From DASWHR01 sp036398095 (GTDB lineage: Bacteria; Actinomycetota; AC-67), in assembly GCA_036398095.1 (NCBI GenBank), contig DASWHR010000043.1, positions 1-44,275 of the forward strand: 44,275 bases of DNA, written 5' to 3'. Positions 1 through 8,197 of the stretch are shown here, piece after piece. The first letter of the stretch is position 1, and each line of letters opens with the position of its first letter. Below the pieces are notes generated by a model. That model searched no databases and was not told the origin of the DNA. It worked only from the letters and a program-made list of their open reading frames with translations. Position numbers and translations under genes: made by a program.

Positions 1-1430
1 CCGAGGTTCGTTCCCCATGCCGTCTCACCCGTCGGACCCGCGGTCGCGAGGCCGTAGGCCCACGAGCTGTTGGTTCCGCCCGAGGTCCAGCCCGGTGCTT
101 GCGGCGACGGAGGCTCGGGCTCGCCGATCGTCAAGAACATCTCGACGTTGACGTTGTCCACGTACCAGCCCAAGTCGCGCGAGGCTGTGGGCGTGGAGGC
201 GAGCACCCAGCGCAGCGTGATCGCCTGGCCGATGTAGGGCGTCAGATCCGCCTGGATCTCCGTGAGCGGATCGCCGACGGTGTTGAGACCGCCCGAATAT
301 GCGCCCGTCGAGGCGCCGCCCCCGAACAGGCAGGCGCTGAGCAACGACGACGGTGTTCCGGTGCTGTAGCCCGTCGTCGGAGTCAGGTTGGTATAGACGC
401 CGTCGACGCCGACCTGGATGACGCCGGCTGCGGACGATGAGAACGTCGTGTCGAAGAACTGCTCCCACGAAAGCTGGGCCCGCAAGAAAGGCACCAACTC
501 GTTTGGCACGACCGGGAGCGTCGAAACGTTGAACTCGGGCGACGTCAGCGTCGCGCACTCATTCTGTCCGTAGTTGCCGTCCAGGTTCGTGGCCCACATG
601 TTCGTCGGGCTCCCCGGTCCCGTGGTGGGCGTTCCGTACGACCACGAGTGCGGGAGCGTTCCCGAAACGTGCGCAAGGGTGAAGCCGCCGTCGCCGGATT
701 CGAAGTCCTCCGTCGTCGTGATCTCGTCGATCGTCACGCTGAAATCGTCGATGTACCAGCCCGCGCGATGCGTAAACGAGTCCGAGGCGAAGGCGATCGC
801 GAAGCGGACCGTCTGACCGGCGAAGGCGCTGATGTCGGTCGTGATCGGCGTGTAGGTCGGGGCCGGCGGCGTGGTACTTGTCGTCGGGCCTGAGATGCCC
901 TTCTCACCGGTCGGCACGTCCCGCTGACATGCTCGCGCGGTGATGCCCATGTTCGGCGAGGTATAGCCGCCGGCCGGCGTGACGAGCGAGTACGAGTCGC
1001 CGTTGTCGGGCGTGACGTACAGGCGCCCGGCGTCGTTGGCGAGCGTGGTGCTCATCTGCAGGTGGTGCCACTCCAGGAACGACACCGACGCGGTCGAGCC
1101 GGCCGGGATCGTGATCGGAGGCGACAGCAACGCCGAGCATTCGCTGGCGAGGTGGAGTCCCGACAGGTTGGTCGCCCACACGTTTACTCCGGAGGCGGCC
1201 ACACCGGGCCCGCTCGTCGGGATGCCGTGCGCCCACGACGACACGATCGCGGGAGCGACCGGATCGGAGGCGACGAAGTCACCGTCGCCGGCTTCGAAGT
1301 CCTCGGTGAATACGGAGCCGAGCGACAGGTCGACGATGGGAGCGGCGCTTCCGGCGTTTGCTCCCAGTACGCCGATGGCGATGGCCAGGGCGAGCAACAC
1401 TCGCCGAAGCCGGGATCGTGATGCGTTCAT
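1..1430 (-). CDS. Secreted protein with repeated adhesin-like (MAM / choice-of-anchor J-like) domains, partial at its C-terminus
   Basis: The reading frame is open from the ATG at 1430 to the left edge, giving at least 476 residues; the stop lies outside the window. Residues 1-30 form a signal peptide (Arg-rich start, hydrophobic core, Ala-rich end). Two long repeats follow: one opens with EDFEAGDGDF near residue 43, the next with EDFESGDGGF near 240, about 197 residues apart. Each continues with a Trp-containing segment, a GIPTSGPG or GTPTTGPG loop and a WATNL motif. A third copy, lacking the EDFE opening, begins near 440 and reaches its WGTNL at the edge. Such units resemble extracellular jelly-roll adhesin domains of the MAM or choice-of-anchor J kind; that is inference. 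The gene lies 49 bp behind the subtilase stop on the same strand, so co-transcription is likely. A G-rich ribosome-binding site precedes the ATG. Confidence 0.75.
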   Translation of the reverse strand, partial: MNASRSRLRRVLLALAIAIGVLGANAGSAAPIVDLSLGSVFTEDFEAGDGDFVASDPVAPAIVSSWAHGIPTSGPGVAASGVNVWATNLSGLHLASECSALLSPPITIPAGSTASVSFLEWHHLQMSTTLANDAGRLYVTPDNGDSYSLVTPAGGYTSPNMGITARACQRDVPTGEKGISGPTTSTTPPAPTYTPITTDISAFAGQTVRFAIAFASDSFTHRAGWYIDDFSVTIDEITTTEDFESGDGGFTLAHVSGTLPHSWSYGTPTTGPGSPTNMWATNLDGNYGQNECATLTSPEFNVSTLPVVPNELVPFLRAQLSWEQFFDTTFSSSAAGVIQVGVDGVYTNLTPTTGYSTGTPSSLLSACLFGGGASTGAYSGGLNTVGDPLTEIQADLTPYIGQAITLRWVLASTPTASRDLGWYVDNVNVEMFLTIGEPEPPSPQAPGWTSGGTNSSWAYGLATAGPTGETAWGTNL

Positions 1431-1436
1431 CGTGCA

Positions 1437-1448
1437 CTTCCCCCCTTG
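1437..1448 (-). promoter_or_regulatory. G-run ribosome-binding element CAAGGGGGGAAG
   Basis: Read on the minus strand, this 12-mer ends 6 nt before the ATG at 1430. The identical 12-mer stands before the subtilase start at 3672. The G-run can pair with the CCUCC of the 16S 3' end with one wobble, so it probably acts as a Shine-Dalgarno; why the whole 12-mer is kept is not clear. Confidence 0.5.
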
Positions 1449-1479
1449 TGTGCCTGCGAACGTCCCTTGCGGTCATGCG

Positions 1480-3672
1480 TCATTCCGGCAGCACCACCGA
1501 CTGCTCGGTCGTGGAGCCCTGCGCGAAGCCCTTGCCTGCCCCGTCCTTGAATTTGGCGACGGTCAGCGTGCGGTAGAGGCCGGGAACGGTCGGAATCAGC
1601 GTTGCGGTGAACGAGAACGAATCGCCCTGTGCGAGCGTTCCGACGTCGAACACCAGCGTGATGCGGCCGAACGTGCGGTCCTCCACGATGCGGGTTGGCG
1701 TCGGGTTGGCGAATCGCGAGTTCAGGTTCGCCGGCGTGAAGTTCTCTCCCGGCAGGAACAGGTACTCGTCCGGGAACGTCGCTTCGATCACGACGCCGGA
1801 GGCGTCTTCGTTGCCGGTGTTGGTTGCCGTGAACGTAACGTCTTGCGGAAGGATCGGCAGAACCTCGGACTCCAGGCCGGCCAGGGTCATTTCGATGAAG
1901 ACCCGCGCGACCTTGATGACGCCCTCACGTAACACCGACCCCGTCTGGGTGTCCCCGTTGCCGTCCTGCCAGGTGTAGTCGAACGTTCCTTGGAACGTGT
2001 AGTCTCCCGGGACCAGCGAGCCGCCCACGACCAGGTTGTGCGTCGCGCTCTCGCCGTCGAGCAGCCCCAGACTGGGGGTGGACGATTTGATGATCGTCTC
2101 GCCCGCGTTCGGGTCGATCAACTTCGCGGTGAACGCCCCGGTTGCGATCGCGCCGCCAAGGTTTCGCACGCCGAACGAAAGCGTCGAGCTGTCGCCCTGA
2201 CGAACGACGGTCTTGGTCATCGAGAACGTGTCGATGATGAGCGCTTCGTCCGTGGCGTTGACCAACGCGTAGACGTTGAGCAACTGCGGAAGACCCCAGC
2301 CGTAGCTGTTGTCGGGGTCGGCCGTTCCCAGATCCTCTGCGGTCAGCTTGAAGACCTCTTCTTCGGCGCGAGCGACGGTGTCCCAGCCCGTGCCCGTGTA
2401 GAAGCGCTTCATCTGCTCGGCGAGCGCGACGGCTCCGGCCGCGTGCGGCGTGGCCATGCTCGTCCCGTTGAGGGAGGTGTAGCCCGTCGCGTTGCACAGC
2501 GTGCACGAGCCGCGTGACGCCGACGAGCGGACGGCCACGCCCTTGGCGACGATGTCTGGGCAGATGCGCGACCCGGAGCCAGTGTCGGGATCCGAGCACG
2601 GCCCGCGGCTGGAGAACGATGCGATCACTTTGTTCTGGTCGATCGCTCCGACGGATAGGGCCGACTCGCCGCAGGCGGGTCCGCCGATCGTGCCGGTGCC
2701 GCCCGAGTTGCCGGCCGCGAAGACCGACAGCATCCCCAGATCCGTCAGCTGCCGGACCACCTGGATCACACCGAGGCTGCCCGAGCACGTCCCGCCCCAG
2801 GAGTTCGAGGTGATGTCGGCGCCGTTGTCGTAGCTCCACTGCAGCGCGTTGATCGCGTTGGCGAACGAGCCGCCACCGGTCGAGTCGAGGAACTTGGTGA
2901 CCATGATCGTCGCCCGGTTCGCGACCCCCACTTCCTGATAGAGCCCGAATGTCGGGTCGTTGTACAGGTCCGAGCCCGCGCCCGTGCCGGCCACGTGCGT
3001 GCCGTGGCCCTGGTCGTCGTAGGGCGTCGGCGACGTGCCGACCCAGTCCTTCCAGGCGGTGATGCGGCTGGATCCGTCGGCGTTCTTGAACGCCTCGTGC
3101 GCCGGGTCGATGCCGGTGTCGATGAAGGAGATGTTGATGCCCTCGCCGCGGAAACCTAGGGCCCAGATGTCCTCGGCCTGGAGTTGCTGGCGTCCTCCGG
3201 TGTTGGCGGGCTCAAGTCCCGTGGCCGGAATCGGCTGGATCAGGCCGACCGCGTCGGGCGCGTCGTGCTCGATCTTGGCAACCTCGGGCAAACTCGCCAG
3301 CGCGTCGATGGTTGAGGGCGAGGCCATGACGTGAACGGCCGGGCCGACGCCCCAGGTTTCCAGGACGCTGCCACCGTTTTCGCGGACGGTGTCACGGACG
3401 GCGTCGAAGAAGTCCGCCGACCGTGCGGACAGCGCGGCCTTGGCCGCGGATCTGGATGGGAATGAATCGGCGTTGATGCCAACGTGCGGGTGACCCGACA
3501 CGATGACGTTGACGGGGTTCTCGCCGGCCAGCAGCGCGGAGACCACCCCCGGATCGACTTTGTGTGCCGGAAGCGGGCTCGCCGATCCCATTGACGAGGT
3601 CGCGGTGGCCGCGACCAGCATCGACAGGGCGACGATCAGACGGGTCCTGCTCCAAGACGTGCGCGTTCGCAT
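1480..3672 (-). CDS. Secreted subtilisin-like serine protease (S8) with I9-like propeptide and C-terminal CARDB-like domains
   Basis: This 730-aa protein is a predicted exported serine endopeptidase. With the start at 3672, a signal peptide covers about residues 1-33 and an inhibitor-I9-like propeptide about 50-140. The catalytic triad is visible: Asp185 in FIDTGID, His223 in GHGTHVAG and Ser405 in NGTSMATPHAAG, with the oxyanion Asn322 in AAGNSGG. After the catalytic domain come two beta-rich segments from about 480 to the end. The first looks like a CARDB domain (VRNLGG, TGAFTAKL), the second like a DUF11-type repeat. An in-frame ATG at 3798 would add 42 residues, but these do not look like an exported start, and the ATG at 3672 has both a G-rich Shine-Dalgarno and a following signal peptide. 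It faces the DUF177-rpmF-rnc operon across a 275-bp control region and probably shares a transcript with the repeat protein downstream. Its substrate is unknown. Confidence 0.9.
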   Translation of the reverse strand: MRTRTSWSRTRLIVALSMLVAATATSSMGSASPLPAHKVDPGVVSALLAGENPVNVIVSGHPHVGINADSFPSRSAAKAALSARSADFFDAVRDTVRENGGSVLETWGVGPAVHVMASPSTIDALASLPEVAKIEHDAPDAVGLIQPIPATGLEPANTGGRQQLQAEDIWALGFRGEGINISFIDTGIDPAHEAFKNADGSSRITAWKDWVGTSPTPYDDQGHGTHVAGTGAGSDLYNDPTFGLYQEVGVANRATIMVTKFLDSTGGGSFANAINALQWSYDNGADITSNSWGGTCSGSLGVIQVVRQLTDLGMLSVFAAGNSGGTGTIGGPACGESALSVGAIDQNKVIASFSSRGPCSDPDTGSGSRICPDIVAKGVAVRSSASRGSCTLCNATGYTSLNGTSMATPHAAGAVALAEQMKRFYTGTGWDTVARAEEEVFKLTAEDLGTADPDNSYGWGLPQLLNVYALVNATDEALIIDTFSMTKTVVRQGDSSTLSFGVRNLGGAIATGAFTAKLIDPNAGETIIKSSTPSLGLLDGESATHNLVVGGSLVPGDYTFQGTFDYTWQDGNGDTQTGSVLREGVIKVARVFIEMTLAGLESEVLPILPQDVTFTATNTGNEDASGVVIEATFPDEYLFLPGENFTPANLNSRFANPTPTRIVEDRTFGRITLVFDVGTLAQGDSFSFTATLIPTVPGLYRTLTVAKFKDGAGKGFAQGSTTEQSVVLPE

Positions 3673-3674
3673 CC

Positions 3675-3686
3675 CTTCCCCCCTTG
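3675..3686 (-). promoter_or_regulatory. G-run ribosome-binding element CAAGGGGGGAAG, second copy
   Basis: The same 12-mer as at 1437-1448, here ending 2 nt before the ATG at 3672, so that its G-run is 5 nt from the start codon. It supports 3672 rather than 3798 as the protease start. Confidence 0.5.
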
Positions 3687-3696
3687 GGCCGGGTGG

Positions 3697-3732
3697 GCCC
3701 GTAGAAAATTCCGATGCGTTGCCCGTAGAAAA
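3697..3732. repeat. Two direct copies of GCCCGTAGAAAA, period 24 bp
   Basis: Copies are at 3697-3708 and 3721-3732 in the region upstream of the subtilase. The 24-bp period is a little over two helical turns, which would place two bound protein copies on nearly the same DNA face. This suggests a tandem operator or activator site; no regulator is identified. Confidence 0.5.
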
Positions 3733-3742
3733 CCGCGACGTA

Positions 3743-3805
3743 GGGGGATATACGTGGGATAGGCGACGCTTCTTACACGAATGGTCCAGGCCAGGCATAT
3801 CCCCC
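3743..3805. repeat. Perfect 9-bp inverted repeat GGGGGATAT / ATATCCCCC, 45 nt apart
   Basis: The left arm is 3743-3751 and the right arm 3797-3805. The pair sits in the middle of the divergent region between the subtilase and the DUF177 gene. The wide spacing argues for two protein-binding half-sites rather than an RNA hairpin, but no function can be shown from sequence. Confidence 0.4.
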
Positions 3806-3932
3806 GAATGGAATTTCTATCTGTTTGCGGAAAATCCTCTGCCGCGAAGCAAGCATCCTTGTTTCACTTCGCGTGAATTGTCGGCTCGCCGTAGGGGAAA
3901 CCTAGGTCGGAACCGGTGTAAACCCGCTGTGC

Positions 3933-3938
3933 TATTCT
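3933..3938 (+). promoter_or_regulatory. -10 box TATTCT for the DUF177-rpmF-rnc-mutM operon
   Basis: The hexamer ends 9 nt before the ATG at 3948, so transcription would begin about 3 nt upstream of the start codon. No Shine-Dalgarno is visible, which fits near-leaderless initiation. No convincing -35 box is seen. Confidence 0.45.
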
Positions 3939-3947
3939 GTGGCGCCC

Positions 3948-4493
3948 ATGACCAGGTCCGGTGTTGCCTTGCTGTCCGAAAACCCCCTCACCATCGAAGT
4001 CGGGGATCTCGTGCGCCGTCCGGGTGGCTCGAAGCCCCTGGACTTCGACGCGCACGTCCCCGGCCTGGAAGTGGGCCTGGGACGGGTCGCCGGGGACGGG
4101 GCGCTCCATGCTTCCTTGTTGCTCGAAGCGCTCGCCGAGGGCGTCTTTGTGACCGGTCAGGTCTCTGGGACGTTCGTGCTCGAGTGCTCGCGATGCTTGG
4201 CCGATTTCGCCGCCGACTTCGCCGTGGATCTGCACGAGGTCTACACCTACCCGGATCTGCCGGAGGTCGAGGAAGGGTTCGTGATCTGGGACGATCAGAT
4301 CGATCTCGTCCCGGCGATCCGGGATGCGGTCCTGCTGGCCGTGCCCGACAATCCCCTCCACGATCCCGCATGCAAGGGGTTGTGCGCGACGTGCGGCGAG
4401 GACCTCAACGCAGCCGATTGCGGACATGCGCAGCAGACGGTGGACATTCGATGGGAGCCGCTGCAGCGGCTCCGCGACACGATGGAGGAGTAG
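3948..4493 (+). CDS. DUF177 (YceD-like) protein
   Basis: This 181-aa protein belongs to the DUF177/YceD family, which almost always sits directly before rpmF and is linked to 23S rRNA or large-subunit biogenesis; its molecular role is not settled. The visible signature is a CSRCL pair of cysteines in the middle (FVLECSRCLADF) and a second pair near the C-terminus (CKGLCATCGEDL), as in family members with a zinc-ribbon-like end. The product starts MTRSGVALL; a GTG 9 bp upstream would add only three residues and overlaps the position expected for the promoter. The stop is 3 nt before rpmF. It is the first gene of a tight four-gene operon with rpmF, rnc and mutM. Confidence 0.88.
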   Translation: MTRSGVALLSENPLTIEVGDLVRRPGGSKPLDFDAHVPGLEVGLGRVAGDGALHASLLLEALAEGVFVTGQVSGTFVLECSRCLADFAADFAVDLHEVYTYPDLPEVEEGFVIWDDQIDLVPAIRDAVLLAVPDNPLHDPACKGLCATCGEDLNAADCGHAQQTVDIRWEPLQRLRDTMEE

Positions 4494-4496
4494 GCA

Positions 4497-4679
4497 ATGC
4501 CCGTTCCGAAGCGAAGGAAAGCCAAGACCCGGACGCGCTCGCGCAAGTCGCAGTGGTTCGGGTCGGCGTCGGCGCCGTCCTACGCCGAGTGCCCGCAATG
4601 CAAGAAGCCGAAGCTTCCCCACCGCGCGTGTCCCAACTGCGGGACCTACGCCGGGCGACAGGTGCTGCCGGTCGAGTGA
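4497..4679 (+). CDS. rpmF: 50S ribosomal protein L32
   Basis: The 60-residue product is full length for bL32, a small protein of the large ribosomal subunit. The basic N-terminus MPVPKRRKAKTRTRSRK is typical. Four cysteines at 32, 35, 45 and 48 form the zinc-ribbon (C+) version of the protein. A GGAGGAG Shine-Dalgarno lies just upstream inside the end of the DUF177 gene. The TGA stop overlaps the rnc ATG by one base, so translation is coupled. Confidence 0.97.
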   Translation: MPVPKRRKAKTRTRSRKSQWFGSASAPSYAECPQCKKPKLPHRACPNCGTYAGRQVLPVE

Positions 4680-5428
4680 TGCGATTGTTTCGCCGGCGCG
4701 CGACCAAGCCCGGCCCGACGCCGCTGGAACAGCGGCTGCATGTTCGATTTCGAAGCCGCGAGTTGCTGACGCTTTGCCTCACGCACCGCTCCTTCGCCTA
4801 CGAGCAGGGCGGTCTGCCGACCAACGAGCGGCTCGAGTTCCTCGGTGACGCGGTGCTGGGCATCGTGGTCACCGATGCGCTCTACGCGAACTTCCCGGAC
4901 CTCGCCGAAGGCGACCTGGCCAAGATGCGCGCGGCGCTGGTCAACATGACCGTGCTCGCCGACGTGGCCAAAGAGATCGACCTCGGCACCGACGTGCTGC
5001 TCGGCCGCGGCGAAGAGATGACCGGCGGACGCGACAAGCCCTCCATCCTTTCGGACACGCTCGAGGCCGTCTTCGGCGCGATCTACCTGGACATGGGCAT
5101 CGATGCAGCCTCCCGCGTGATCCTTCAGTTGTTCCTGCCGCGCATTCTTGGGCGCGTCGAAGGCGGCACGGTCCAGGACTACAAGACCAGCTTGCAGGAG
5201 ATGGCGGCCGCGCGCATGGGGTCGTTACCCGAGTATCGCATCGTCGAGTCCGGACCCGACCATGCGAAGCGGTTTCGCGCCACGGTCCGGCTCGCCGGCC
5301 GGGAATTCGGATCCGGCGAAGGACGGTCCAAGAAAGAGGCCGAGCAAGCCGCGGCTCACGTCGCCGTCGAGCGTCTTCGTGCGGACGATGCGGATCTCCC
5401 TCCGGGCCGCACGGGAGCACGAGGCTAA
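4679..5428 (+). CDS. rnc: Ribonuclease III
   Basis: The 249-aa product cuts double-stranded RNA, including rRNA precursors, in the cytoplasm. The catalytic domain shows the RNase III signature NERLEFLGDAVL at 49-60 (Glu53, Asp57), and the second acidic pair lies in SDTLEAVFGA (Asp126, Glu129). A double-stranded RNA-binding domain follows from about 165 to 240, from QDYKTSLQE to KKEAEQAAAHVA. The start ATG overlaps the rpmF stop (TGATG); a GTG one codon earlier is possible. The stop is directly followed by the mutM ATG, with no gap. Confidence 0.97.
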   Translation: MRLFRRRATKPGPTPLEQRLHVRFRSRELLTLCLTHRSFAYEQGGLPTNERLEFLGDAVLGIVVTDALYANFPDLAEGDLAKMRAALVNMTVLADVAKEIDLGTDVLLGRGEEMTGGRDKPSILSDTLEAVFGAIYLDMGIDAASRVILQLFLPRILGRVEGGTVQDYKTSLQEMAAARMGSLPEYRIVESGPDHAKRFRATVRLAGREFGSGEGRSKKEAEQAAAHVAVERLRADDADLPPGRTGARG

Positions 5429-6262
5429 ATGCCCGAGCTTCCCGAAGTCGAGATCGTTCGAAAGGATCTCGAGCGTGACGTCGTCGGCCGCAAGGTCAAA
5501 GACGTCACGGTCAAGCTGCCGCGCATCATCCGTCGCCACAAGACGCGCAAGGAGTTCACCGACCGCCTTGCCGGCCGCAAGATCACCAAGATCGAACGAC
5601 GCGGCAAGTACATCCTGCTGGGTCTGGACTCCGACGACGTGCTCGTGATGCATCTCGGGATGAGCGGCCATGTCGAGCGGGCCACCGGACGCAAGGCGCC
5701 GGACAAGCACACGCACGTGATCATCAAGTTCGTCACCGGCGGCGAGCTGCGCTTCGTCGACATGCGCCAGTTCGGCGAATTGTTCGTCAGCGCGCGCGAC
5801 GCCCTCGACGGGGTCAAGGAGTTGCAGCACATCGCGATCGACCCGCTCGAAGACTCCTTCACGTGGCAGTACTTCTCAGGATTGCTGGTCGGCCGGCAAG
5901 TGAAGCTCAAGACGCTGCTGATGGACCAGAAGTTCATCAGCGGGATCGGCAACATCTACTCCGACGAGATCCTTTGGGCCTCGGGTCTTCGCCACGACCG
6001 GCTTTCCGATTCGCTCACCTCGCAAGAGGTGCGCCGTCTGTATCGCGCGATCCAAGAGGTGCTGCAGGACGGCATTCGTCATCGCGGCGTCACGCTGGAG
6101 GACGAGACGTACAAGGATCTCTACGGTGTGGCGGGCTCGATGCAAGACCACTTGAAGGCGTACGGCCGCGAAGGCCAGCCGTGCCGCCGCTGCCGCACCC
6201 CCATCGTGCGCGAGCGCTGGTCCAACCGCAGCACCTACTTTTGCCCTCAGTGCCAGGTCTAG
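5429..6262 (+). CDS. mutM: Formamidopyrimidine-DNA glycosylase (Fpg/MutM)
   Basis: This 277-aa bifunctional glycosylase/AP lyase removes 8-oxoguanine and ring-opened purines. The mature N-terminus PELPEVE carries the catalytic Pro and Glu; RRGKYIL supplies the conserved beta-clamp Lys. A helix-two-turn-helix region (QKFISGIGNIYSDEILW) is followed by a C-terminal zinc finger CRRC-x16-CPQC. The length is normal. It is the last gene of the operon with rnc. Its TAG stop lies in CTAG, which is also the stop of the convergent subtilase gene, so the two genes overlap by 4 bp tail to tail. Confidence 0.96.
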   Translation: MPELPEVEIVRKDLERDVVGRKVKDVTVKLPRIIRRHKTRKEFTDRLAGRKITKIERRGKYILLGLDSDDVLVMHLGMSGHVERATGRKAPDKHTHVIIKFVTGGELRFVDMRQFGELFVSARDALDGVKELQHIAIDPLEDSFTWQYFSGLLVGRQVKLKTLLMDQKFISGIGNIYSDEILWASGLRHDRLSDSLTSQEVRRLYRAIQEVLQDGIRHRGVTLEDETYKDLYGVAGSMQDHLKAYGREGQPCRRCRTPIVRERWSNRSTYFCPQCQV

Positions 6263-8145
6263 CCGGCGTAGTCGGCGGGATTCCAGAGCGCGTCGCGGAT
6301 CGCGTCCATCGCGGCGATCCACCGATCGACGTCGCTTCGATCGGGCATCGGCAACCGTCCGGTGATCACGGCGACCGCGTAGCGTCCCGACATCGGGTTC
6401 GCGACGCCGTATCCCTGCTGCGTGTAGGCGGCGGGCGTGTCGGGGATCGTGGGGACCGGTTCGTACAGGTAGGTCTCCGGATCGAACGGAGCCGGCAGGG
6501 CCGTCTTCAGGACGGCCTCGTGCAACTCGGCACGGGTCAGCACGCCGTCGGCCAGCAGTCCCTTGCCGCGCTTGCCGGCCGCGGGGACGCGCGTTCCACG
6601 CACGCTGTGAATTCCCTCGCGACGGTCGCCCAGCGAATTGCGGGCCTCGAGCAGCGCCTTCGAGAACACGCCGCAGGTGATCGGCGCCGCGCTGGACGTT
6701 CCGCCGAAGTCGATGCGCGCGTCGGTCGAGGCATAGCTCGCGGCCGGCACGTGCGAGCCGTAGGAGGACACGTCCACGGGCGCCGAATGCCATCCGTAGT
6801 CCTGCTGATTGCGCGGACTGACCGCGCCGACCGTGATCACCCACGACGGCCCCGACGTGGGCCGGATCGACGAGTAGCGGTCGTAGGCAAGTCCGGTGCG
6901 GGACAGGCCGTTGCCGGCGCTGAAGCAGGCGGTGCGCCCGTCGCGGAGCACGAACGGCCCCGTGTGCTCATACTCACGTCCGTCGACTTCGCCGACCTCG
7001 TCGTTGACTGCGTCGATGGGCGTGTGGTCGCGGCCGATGCGCGGGACCGCCGTGGTGTAGGGGACGGAGGCGGGGTCGCCGTAGGACCCGGAGATGACAT
7101 CGATCCATGGTTGCTTCGCGGCCCACGCGACCGCATCCGCGCCGAGCCCTTCGACCATCACGATCAGCGCATCGGGATTCGATCCGTAGACCGCGCCGGC
7201 CGACACGCTCGACACGCCGGTGCCGTGGCCCGAGTCGTCGATGATCGGACGCGGCATGTTCTTGACGCCGTCGATCGGAGCGTCGCCGAGTTCAGGAAGG
7301 GTCGAGTAGTAGTCGTTCTGCGAATACGCGCCGATGATGTTCGTTCCGGGAATCCAATACAGCGTGCGTTCCTTCACCTTGCTCCACACCGGTCCATCGT
7401 CGGCGTTGCGCGCGGCGACGTAGTCCTTCGCGCCGACGCGAAGCCCGAGCGCGGCCGCATTCTTCGGGAAGCCCTCGATGTACTGGCTCGGATGCACGAC
7501 CGAATGCGGACGGCGGAACGCGACGTGATACGGGTTGATTCCGGTGTCGACCAAGGCGATCACGACGTGCGACTTGCGCTTCATCGCCGTCGAAAGCGGC
7601 GAGGGGGCCTTGCCGTAAGACGCGTGGATGCCCGGTTTGGGGAGCGCGGGCACCGACAGCTTCGTCGCCTTTCCCGGCACCGGCGCGTAGCCGCGATAGA
7701 CGAAGTCGGCGTCGGCACCGGTGAACAGCGACACGATCGCATGCGTCGTGCCGGACGGAACCACCCCGGTCTCCCCGCCGGCGGTGCGCGTGGTCTTGTC
7801 GCCGCTGGTCGTCGGCGCGGTCATGTCCGAGTAGAAGGTCACGTCCAGGTCTTCGCGCCCGGTCGCGCCGTTCACAAGCTCCAGCGCGAACCGTCCGCCC
7901 CAGCTCTTCTTGCCTACCTCGAACACCGCGCCTGCCTGGCCGCTCTGCCCGGTGGTGTTGTACACATCCCGCTGCGGCTTCACCCAGGTGCTGTAGGTGG
8001 CGTCGGCCGGGAAGCGCGTCATGGCGGTGACGGTGCCCTCCACCGTCTGCACGGGTTTGGCGGCAGCCGGCGCGGGCGCGGCGGCGAGTCCCCCCGCCAC
8101 CAGCGCGGTCAGCGCGATCGATGCGCGAAACAGACGACCCTTCAT
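6259..8145 (-). CDS. Secreted subtilisin-like serine protease (S8 family), second paralogue
   Basis: The 628-aa product has a signal peptide (about 1-29, ending APAAAK). An N-terminal beta-rich domain of about 150 residues does not look like the I9 propeptide. The S8 domain shows Asp200 in ALVDTGINP, His307 in DSGHGTGVS, Asn412 in SAGNG and Ser484 in GGTSSAAP, so the triad is complete; HGTG and GTSSAAP are less common variants of HGTH and GTSMAAP. The start at 8145 has a good AAAGGAG Shine-Dalgarno. It belongs to the minus-strand secreted block with the two metacaspase-like genes upstream (8198-10193). It shares little beyond the catalytic motifs with the subtilase at 1480-3672, so a recent duplication is unlikely. 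Confidence 0.88.
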   Translation of the reverse strand: MKGRLFRASIALTALVAGGLAAAPAPAAAKPVQTVEGTVTAMTRFPADATYSTWVKPQRDVYNTTGQSGQAGAVFEVGKKSWGGRFALELVNGATGREDLDVTFYSDMTAPTTSGDKTTRTAGGETGVVPSGTTHAIVSLFTGADADFVYRGYAPVPGKATKLSVPALPKPGIHASYGKAPSPLSTAMKRKSHVVIALVDTGINPYHVAFRRPHSVVHPSQYIEGFPKNAAALGLRVGAKDYVAARNADDGPVWSKVKERTLYWIPGTNIIGAYSQNDYYSTLPELGDAPIDGVKNMPRPIIDDSGHGTGVSSVSAGAVYGSNPDALIVMVEGLGADAVAWAAKQPWIDVISGSYGDPASVPYTTAVPRIGRDHTPIDAVNDEVGEVDGREYEHTGPFVLRDGRTACFSAGNGLSRTGLAYDRYSSIRPTSGPSWVITVGAVSPRNQQDYGWHSAPVDVSSYGSHVPAASYASTDARIDFGGTSSAAPITCGVFSKALLEARNSLGDRREGIHSVRGTRVPAAGKRGKGLLADGVLTRAELHEAVLKTALPAPFDPETYLYEPVPTIPDTPAAYTQQGYGVANPMSGRYAVAVITGRLPMPDRSDVDRWIAAMDAIRDALWNPADYAG

Positions 8146-8170
8146 ATCGTGCGACTCCTTTGCGACGTCC

Positions 8171-8189
8171 CGGGTCCGAAGTTGACCCG
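8171..8189 (-). terminator. Hairpin behind the first metacaspase-like gene
   Basis: CGGGTC pairs with GACCCG around a 7-nt loop, 8 nt past the stop at 8198. No U-run follows, so it could be a weak terminator or a transcript-end stabiliser between this gene and the subtilase. Confidence 0.3.
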
Positions 8190-8197
8190 TCCGATTT

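Noticed and set aside
3798..3798. Upstream ATG at 3798 as the subtilase start
   Set aside because: It would put 42 non-signal residues before a clear signal peptide and lacks the G-rich ribosome-binding site found at 3672.
3863..3905. Small hairpin TTCAC/GTGAA and palindrome ACCTAGGT before DUF177
   Set aside because: A 5-bp stem and an 8-bp palindrome are expected by chance at this scale, and neither has a clear relation to the -10 box.
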